A stretch of 64,000 nucleotides of DNA from contig CM046000.1 of NCBI GenBank assembly GCA_025175895.1, positions 65,996,720 to 66,060,719 on the forward strand, given 5' to 3'. The notes beneath the pieces were generated by a model, which worked only from the letters and a program-made list of their open reading frames with translations, was not told the DNA's origin and did no database searches. How positions within the stretch are numbered: position 1 is the first letter of the stretch; each line of letters begins with the position of its first letter. Shown here in pieces: positions 57,193-64,000 of this stretch. Source of the stretch: Wurfbainia villosa. Taxonomy: Eukaryota > Streptophyta > Magnoliopsida > Zingiberales > Zingiberaceae. Both the position numbers and the translations under genes were made by a program.

Positions 57193-58274
57193 TGTTGGTG
57201 CAGGGGCACTAGATAATCGAACCTGTGTTTTGATTATGGCAAAGACACAAAGTTAAGTTTATATTGTTATCTCACGAGCTAAATCAAGTGTGCAGAAAAG
57301 TACTAAAGCTGGAGATGAAGGCTAGCGACACCCGGAGGAAGTCGTGGTGGTCGGGCGACACTTGAGTGAATTCGGAGGGAGCCGAAGGAATCGAGTGGAA
57401 GGCCGGAAGCGAGAGCTACTATCGAGGTAAGCTCGTGTGAGTGAGAGATTGTAAGGTCGTGTCCTCTTTACGGGGACGACCGTAGGCGACGATTCGACTA
57501 AGACTTCCTGTGGAAGGTCTAGGTCGAGATCGGACGGTTAGAAACCGTCGTATTTATCATTTTCCAAGCTAATCTCTTCTTTGCAGTAGTGGCGGTGTGA
57601 TCATTCGGACATTAGGCGATCATTGTTATCGATTGGTGATGAGATGCATCGATCGTATCATCGATCGGCCCGATGAGAGGCATCAGTCGACTGATGGCGA
57701 CGATTCAGCTTTTGCGCTAGGTCAAAACGGATAACGTTTGACGCGGCCACTTCGCGATAAAAATTTGGAAAAATTCATGATCCGTTCCAAAGAAATAGGA
57801 GACAAATTCAGAGGCTAAAGTCTATAAAAGGAGGGGAGGATTCATCTCCAAATCACATCAATTATTCATCAAGTTCTCCTGGCCAGCGCTTCAACACCGT
57901 CACTTGCGCCCAGCGGCCTCAAGTTTTGATCTTCTTCGTCGGCGTGATTCAAGTAATATTTTTGATATTATATTCTGTATTTTTATCTTCATAACGAGGT
58001 GAGGTAGGCTTGTTGCCTCATCCTCGTATATTCGGTTTTTGTAATCGTTGTCTCCTACCTCCAACGAGGAGGAGACGTTTTAGTGTTTTGCCCTCCGTAC
58101 GCGGTCTAGGACCGATAGGGCCTTGGAGTAGCAACCGCTGGGTTGTGAACCAAGTAAAATAAACGTGTTCATTTATTTTCCGCTGTGCTTACTTTGCATA
58201 TCGAACGAACGAAAAAGAAAAGATTTACGATCGCTATTCACCCCCCCCTCTAGCGACGCTTCATCGATCCAACA
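57193..58274 (+). repeat. N 5' LTR (1082 bp)
   Basis: TGTTGGTGCAGG to CGATCCAACA. A CATCAGTCGACTGATGG palindrome lies at about 57681-57697 and the TATA box TATAAAAG at 57823-57830. The end contains CTATTCACCCCCCCCTCTAG, also seen in the other LTR types of the window. Confidence 0.93.
57823..57830 (+). promoter_or_regulatory. TATA box of N 5' LTR
   Basis: TATAAAAG in CTATAAAAGGAGGGG. Same site at 61964-61971 in the 3' LTR and at about 42975 in L. Confidence 0.75.
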
Positions 58275-58276
58275 AT

Positions 58277-58288
58277 TGGTATCAGAGC
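58277..58288 (+). other. Primer-binding site of N
   Basis: TGGTATCAGAGC, two bases after the LTR. Confidence 0.93.
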
Positions 58289-58719
58289 GGGGGCGCTAAG
58301 ATTTGGTGAAACCACCAATCTAGCACGTTTTGGTTTTCTTTTCGTATTTTTCGATTCGTATCTTTCTTAGGTTTTTTTTCTCCCGCACTACTAATCCAAG
58401 ACCAAGTCTTGGTACATAGTTTTTGGTTGTGTTTTTGCAAGTATTAATCGCCTTCGGAGTACCTCACGATCAAACGAGCATAACTTTTGCTACAAGTGGA
58501 CTCACGAAACGATCTACCCCGTAACAAGCTGTTTCCAGCCCCAAAATCCAACGTTTAGTACCCTTTCGGGGACATCGAAGGTCGTAAGTTTCAAATTTTT
58601 GTTAGTTTCTTATCCTCCTTATTTATTTCTGTTTTTTTTCTATTATTTCCCGCATTACTAATCCAAGACCAAGTCTTGGAATTCTCTTTGGTTTTTATTC
58701 GTGTTTTGCAAGATATTTA
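58289..58719 (+). repeat. N leader with duplicated hairpin
   Basis: Between PBS and the gag ATG lies a degenerate direct repeat with a period of 267 bp. Each copy contains ACTAATCCAAGACCAAGTCTTGG, whose CCAAGAC/GTCTTGG arms (58396-58412, 58663-58679) can form a 7-bp stem with a CAA loop. The second copy ends close to the gag start. Confidence 0.75.
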
Positions 58720-60229
58720 ATGGCTCACATTGAGGGGTATAGCACCACCCGACCTCCGTTCTTTAACGGAGATGATTTCCGTTATTGGAAAGGTCGGATG
58801 GAGTGTTTCTTGAAAACACAAGTCGAGACTTGGATAATAATCCAAACCGGCTTTGCTTTACCCACCAATGATCAAGGAGAGCTCGTGGATTTCAACAAGT
58901 GGACAAATGCAACCAAGAGGCAAATCGAAGCCGATGCAAGAGCAACCCAAATATTGCAATGCGGCTTGTCTAAGGAGGAACTCAACCGCATCGGACCATT
59001 CATTAGCGCCAAAGACCTTTGGAATAAATTAATCGAGCTACACGAAGGAACGTCCGATGCTAAGGTATGTAAACGTGACCTTCTTTTCAATAAGTTGTAT
59101 AACCTCAAGATGCAGAACACGAGACAACGCAACTACACGCCCGCGTGACATTGTCAACGGCCTACACACCATCGGACACAAGGTCGAAAACCGTGACCTA
59201 CTAAGGTACGTTCTAATTCATTTCTAGACTACCTTGTGGGCATCCATGGTCGATGCCTACAAGGTCTCTAAGGACCTATCGAAACTTAGGTTAGATGAAT
59301 TATTTTCCGAGTTTGAACTTCATGAGCAAACTAACGTGGTCCGGGCCGAGAGAGGTATTGCTCTACTTGCAGGACAAAGAAGGAAGCCACCTACTGAGCA
59401 AGTAGATGAACTCGAACCCAAAGACGAATCCGAATCCGAAGAGGAGGCCATAATAGTCAATATTGTGCGGAGAATAGTTCGACAAGAAAGAAGGAAATTG
59501 AAGAATGAGAACCAAAAGAAAAAGGGAGCAAGGAAAGCCTTCCATGCAACTTGGGACAACAGAGAAGACATAGCTTACATGGCAAGAACGGAGGAGTCCG
59601 AGTCAGAATCCGAAGCCCAGTCCAACTACAACTCCGACTCCGACCCCGAAGATTATTTCGAGAGAAAACTCAAAGCCGGACCAAAAGGGAAAGTTAAGGT
59701 TGATTTCTCTTTAATTAGTACACTTTACAGTACAATTAAACTGCTTAATAGGAAATTAACTAAGTCCGAGTCTAGGGTTGAGTCGTTACTTGAGGAGGTT
59801 GAAACCCTCAAGCAAGAGGCTACTCTAATCTCTTCAACTAGTCAAGTTCAAGAGAGAAACTCAACCCAAATTGAAAAACTTGAGAAGGAGAATTCTCTCT
59901 TGAAAGACCAAGTTCAAGAGGTCGAGGCTAGGTTGGAAAGGTTCACGTTGGGATCTAAGAACCTTAACCGACTACTTGGAACCCAAAGAGCCGTGTACAA
60001 CAAAGTCGGACTCGGATTTAAGTCAAAGACTACGAATAGGTCTTATATGTCTATCGTAAATCGTAGTCATCAAAGAGTCCAAGCATGGGTCCCAAAGGTT
60101 TTATTAAATTCACATATTAGGACTAATAAGTATTGGATTCCTCAGGATCAAGTTCATTTGAATAGACCTTATTGGTTCAATGGTCTAGGGGGAGCTAACA
60201 CTAAAATAGTATACCCGCTTACTTAGCAA
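58720..60229 (+). pseudogene. Gag-like protein of element N, one frameshift and one stop
   Basis: The first frame, 58720-59148, starts MAHIEGYSTTRPPFFNGDDF and has the Gag core (YWKGRMECFLKTQVETWIII, ISAKDLWNKLIELHEGTSDA, LLFNKLYNLKMQ). A frameshift near 59115-59148 and a TAG at 59225-59227 separate it from 59234-60226, which continues the core (DLSKLRLDELFSEFELHEQ), an acidic linker, a Lys/Arg stretch, a long coiled coil (about 59760-59950) and the tail VQAWVPKVLLNSHIRTNKYW. This second frame contains no cysteine at all, so the CCHC knuckle expected of a copia Gag is absent. Confidence 0.85.
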
Positions 60230-61317
60230 AACCATTGCATGCTTAGAATTTCTGTTAACTTGTGAACTTACTTAGAATACGTACATAACCAACTAAAATC
60301 CTTCGAAAAGATTGAGCCTCGGGGAGCCTCTTTTCATAAATAACTAGTTAGTCAACTCTTGATAATATAGTATCAGGACGCGGCGAGATGATAGTACGTT
60401 AGGAAGACAAAGTCTCATGTATTCGAGCTAGATAAGGCGTATCTAGCTTGGTGCACTTGACCGAGTGGAACTAGCTGAAGCTACCTCGCCGTATCCTAAA
60501 CTAGTTAGACCAGGAAGTAACCCTAAGTGACTTAAGTGATATTTTCTTGAATTTGGCTTTGTCTAAGGAAGTGGTCGTTGTTCCGATCAAAGAAGGCCCC
60601 TGTGCCTCGCCACGACCTGGAAGCCAGTTTCTCAAAAAGTTACTTAACGATCTAAAGGTTAAATCTGAATCTAACCCAAGGTTGACTATCTTTAATCAAT
60701 TTAAAATCATCTCACAAAACATATAAGGTGAACAAATTATGAGACACATAGAATGGGTGAGATGTTAAGGATAATTGAAATATACTTGAAACAATCCCTT
60801 CAAAATACTACTTATTTTCTCAACTATTGTACTTAACAACTCTGAGGCCAAAGTTTAGCGCCCCCTACATCTCTTATACTTCATATATTTGACTAAGGGG
60901 GAGAGCAAACTAATCTTAAGGGTTATATTATAAATCTTTAGATTATTGGTGCAGAGGGACACACCTCGAACCAATCTATCTAACTATTGATAAACGCATG
61001 CTTGGACTCATATTTGATTTATCTAGATGCATTCATAAACGACATTGTTTTAAACCCCTATTTTATACAAAAACCCCAACACTCTTTTTGATTTATGGCA
61101 AAAGGGGGAGAAGAGCGAAAGTTAAGGGGGAGTAACACAAAATTTCATTTTGAAACACAAAATTTGTTTTTGAAAACTAAAGTATCTCTTTCAAAACTCA
61201 CCTAGGGTTAAGGGGGAGTTTTGGTTAAGGGAGAGTTTTTGGGAATGGCATTCATCATCTACTATATGTGTTTTATGCTTTAATTTCCCTTAACTTTGTG
61301 TTGGTTTGCCATAGATC
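60230..61317 (+). other. N 3' non-coding region
   Basis: About 1.1 kb without coding signal; several GGGGGAG purine runs (60899, 61104, 61121, 61211). No enzyme remnant seen in any frame. Confidence 0.75.
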
Positions 61318-61331
61318 AAAAAGGGGGAGAT
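61318..61331 (+). other. Polypurine tract of N
   Basis: AAAAAGGGGGAGAT immediately before the 3' LTR, the same sequence as in D and J. Confidence 0.9.
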
Positions 61332-62421
61332 TGTTGGTGCAGGGGCACTAGATAATCGAACCCGTGTTTTGATTATGGCAAAGACACAAAGTTAAGTTTA
61401 TATTGTTATCTCACGAGCTAAATCAAGTGTGCAGAAAAGTACTAAAGCTGGAGCTGAAGGCTAGCGACACCCGGAGGAAGTCGTGGTGGTCGGGCGACAC
61501 TTGAGTGAATTCGGAGGGAGCCGAAGGAATCGAGTGGAAGGCCGGAAGCGAGAGCTACTATCGAGGTAAGCTCGTGTGAGTGAGAGATTGTAAGGTCGTG
61601 TCCTCTTTACGGGGACGACCGTAGGCGACGATTCGACTAAGACTTCCTGTGGAAGGTCTAGGTCGAGATCGGACGGTTAGAAACCGTCGTATTTATCATT
61701 TTCCGAGCTAATCTCTTACTGCAGGGAAGTGGCCAGCCGCATCATCATGGACATTGGGCGATCGTTATCGCTGATCGATGAGATGCATCGATCGATCATC
61801 ATCGGGCCGATCGATGAGAGGCATCAGTCGACTGATGGCGACGATTCAGCTTTTGCGCTAGGTCAAAACGGATAACGTTTGACGCGGCCACTTCGCGATA
61901 AAAATTTGGAAAAATTCATGATCCGTTCCAAAGAAATAGGAGACAAATTCAGAGGCTAAAGTCTATAAAAGGAGGGGAGGATTCATCTCCAAATCACATC
62001 AATTATTCATCAAGTGCTCCTACAACGCCAACGCTTCAACACCGTCATAACGCCGACGCGACGCCAAGTTTTGATCTTCTTCGTCGGCAGCAGATTCAAG
62101 TAATATTTTTGATATTATATTCTGTATTTTTATCTTCATAACGAGGTGAGGTAGGCTTGTTGCCTCATCCTCGTATATTCGGTTTTTGTAATCGTTGTCT
62201 CCTACCTCCAACGAGGAGGAGATGTTTTAGTGTTTTGCCCTCCGTACGCGGTCTAGGACCGATAGGGCCTTGGAGTAGCAACCGCTGGGTTGTGAACCAA
62301 GTAAAATAAACGTGTTCATTTATTTTCCGCTGTGCTTACTTTGCGTATCGAACGAACGAAAAAGAAAAGATTTACGATCGCTATTCACCCCCCCCTTTAG
62401 CGACGCTTCATCGATCCAACA
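61332..62421 (+). repeat. N 3' LTR (1090 bp)
   Basis: Near-identical to 57193-58274; differs mainly in blocks at about 61728-61815 and 62020-62095. Confidence 0.93.
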
Positions 62422-62989
62422 GAAGTTGTCCAAATTTTATCGCGAAGTGGTCGCGTCAAACGTTATCCGTTTTGACCTAGCACAAAGGCTGATTCATCGC
62501 CATCAGTCGACTGATGCCTCCCATCAGTCGACTGATGAGCATCAGTCAACTGCTTGATGTCCAGCAGACGACTGCCAGCCTGGCCACTTCCCTGTAGTAA
62601 GAGGTTAGCTCGAAAAATGATAAATGCGATGGTTTCTGACCGTCCGATCTCGACATAAACCTTCCACGGGAAGTCTTAATCGGATTGCCGCCTACAGTCG
62701 TCCCCGAAAAGAGGACACGGCCTTATAATCTCTCACTCACACGAGCTTACCTTGATAGTAGCTCTCGCTTCTGGCCTTCCACTCGATTCCTTCAGCTCCC
62801 TCCGAAGTCACTCGAGTGTCGCCCGACCACCGCGGCTTCCTCCGGGTGTCGCTAGCCTTCAGCTCCAGCTTTAGCACTTTTCTGCACACTTGATTTAGCT
62901 CGTGAGATAATGATGTAAACTTAACTTTGTGTCTTTGCCATAATCAAAACACAAGTTCGATTATCTAGTGCCCCTGCACCAACAATAAC

Positions 62990-64000
62990 TTTTTATGAAA
63001 ATTCATTTAATTTTCCAACATTTGGAAAAAAACTCAAAAGTGTAAAAACCTCAAATAATATATCAACTTTAAGACCTAGTTTTACCTTATAATGTTACAA
63101 GACATCAATTCACTATTTTCAAAATATAAAATGGTTTTAAAACATTAAAACTATCCAACTATGATCTATAAGAAATATGTCCATGAATTAAACATTTGCT
63201 TTCCCCATAGTTGGTCTATGATTACTATATCATGATACTCTTAATGACTCATCTAAATGCCATAAGCATTAGTGAATCATTTGTATCAACCTAACATCTC
63301 ACCCATTGTTATGTTTTCAATCAAGGTAGCCTATAGTGGGTTGTGAGATGTAACTAGGGTATTTATACTTAACCATAAATTTCAAGCAATTCTACTCATG
63401 GTTAAGTATCATCAAAAATCACTACCAATCATGATCATAAACAAAATATTATCATAATTGCACATCATGATCAAAAATCAAATATTATCACAATATTATC
63501 ATAAAGATAATAAGTCAAGTATTATCCATGATTACATACTATGATCATAAATCAAATATTACACCCACAAACATCATAAGTCAACCATTTAACATGATAT
63601 AAGATAAGTCCTCCTATGGTTGACTCTCCTAGGTTTTTCTAACCTTTAAGGATTGGCCTGTGAACCTAATATAAGTTATTTCCAATAGGATTCACCAAGT
63701 ACTCCTTTTGGATCCATTTCCTAGCTACCATTGTTATTTTAGATTGACCCTAACAATTAAGCAATGGTAGGACTTCTCATTTTTGGATCCCTTATAACCT
63801 AGGCCCTTCTTATTAAAACTATCCCTTTGGCTCCCAATGATCATATTTAAAGTGTTGGAGCCTATAGTGAATTTCTCAAGGGCCTTAGTGAGGTAATCTA
63901 TCTTTTCCCTTAAAATCTTATTTTCTTCTAAGCATGCATTATTAACATTAGAAGAAGAAGCATTATCATTTAAACATGCATTTTCTAGCTTTTCTTTTAA
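62990..64000 (-). pseudogene. O internal region: 3' non-coding and gag C-terminal part
   Basis: After non-coding sequence (62990-63600), the minus strand encodes Gag tail pieces. Near 63650-63730 these are KEYLVNP and NLYWVHRP (compare KEYLINP and NRFWVP in E). At 63830-63900 is a phrase like LTKALEKFTIGSNTL, and at 63900-64000 a coiled coil with Asn-rich NACL repeats. Similar order to the C-terminal half of the N Gag (ERFTLGSKNLNRLLGTQRA). It contains stops and runs off the window. Confidence 0.65.

Larger units (their letters stand above)
57193..62421 (+). mobile_element. Complete gag-only LTR retrotransposon N (5229 bp)
   Basis: LTRs at 57193-58274 and 61332-62421, PBS, PPT and a perfect TSD GAAGT (57188-57192, 62422-62426). 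The LTRs are nearly identical outside two short blocks, suggesting a recent insertion. The only coding sequence is a Gag-like ORF without zinc knuckle. It is inserted in an LTR of its own family (P) in opposite orientation. Non-autonomous. Confidence 0.93.
56679..62984 (-). repeat. Solo LTR P (N family) split by element N, TSD ATAAC
   Basis: LTR pieces 56679-57192 and 62427-62984 form one LTR of about 1072 bp (plus-strand ends TGTTGGATCGAG and CACCAACA). The outer flanks are ATAAC at 56674-56678 and 62985-62989, and the sequence outside belongs to O. The palindrome-rich block (62500-62580) is intact here. Confidence 0.93.

Noticed and set aside
1..64000. Host genes, tRNA, rRNA, DNA transposons with terminal inverted repeats, organellar DNA
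   Set aside because: Nearly every segment is assigned to an LTR element by homology inside the window; no clover-leaf tRNA, rRNA or transposase motif was seen. The tRNA-like matches are primer-binding sites of 10-14 bases.

Overview
The window is plant nuclear heterochromatin made almost entirely of LTR retrotransposons. I found no host gene, tRNA, rRNA or organellar segment. Every LTR followed by a readable primer-binding site (PBS) uses the plant initiator-tRNA-Met complement TGGTATCAGAGC. Domain order in the coding remnants is Ty1/copia (gag, protease, integrase, RT, RNase H), apart from one Ty3/gypsy Athila-like remnant (X). A flowering plant with a large, repeat-rich genome is clear; I cannot name the species.

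Left nest (1-45.5 kb). Element boundaries were set by TG...CA ends, PBS, polypurine tracts (PPT) and 5-bp target-site duplications (TSDs). Most elements are on the minus strand. Copia A (1-6676) sits in the integrase region of copia B. Copia C (10880-27933) sits in the 5' LTR of B (10156-10879 plus 27934-29359). C in turn holds the complete gag-only element D (11196-17359, TSD TATAA) in its 3' LTR and a solo LTR, S1 (19685-21800, TSD CTATC), in its RT/RNase H region. B lies in gag-only element E, E lies in the gag of copia H, and H lies in a B-like LTR, T. T abuts gag-only element J, whose LTR carries a solo LTR, I (38267-40070, TSD ATTGG). J lies in the LTR of gag-only element K, which also carries solo LTR L. 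The left halves of A, B, E, H, T, J and K must lie outside the window.

Middle (45.5-54.1 kb). A minus-strand Athila-like remnant, X, consists of a 3' non-coding part and a broken ORF-1/env-like gene. It is split by a complete gag-only element, M (48376-53067).

Right nest (54.1-64 kb). A copia LTR plus PBS (R) is followed by a truncated N-family LTR (Q). This is interrupted by gag-only element O, which runs off the right edge. O holds solo LTR P (56679-62984, TSD ATAAC), and P holds the complete, young gag-only element N (57193-62421, TSD GAAGT) in opposite orientation.

The most interesting content is the set of non-autonomous elements that encode only a Gag-like protein (D, E, J, K, M, O, and the distinct N family), with no protease, integrase or RT. 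They presumably depend on enzymes supplied by autonomous elements. Their LTRs carry clusters of the palindrome CAGTCGACTG beside the TATA box and tandem CTTGGACTTTCC-type arrays; some also have duplicated PBS or PPT/LTR borders. All boundaries, alignments and TSDs were read by eye.
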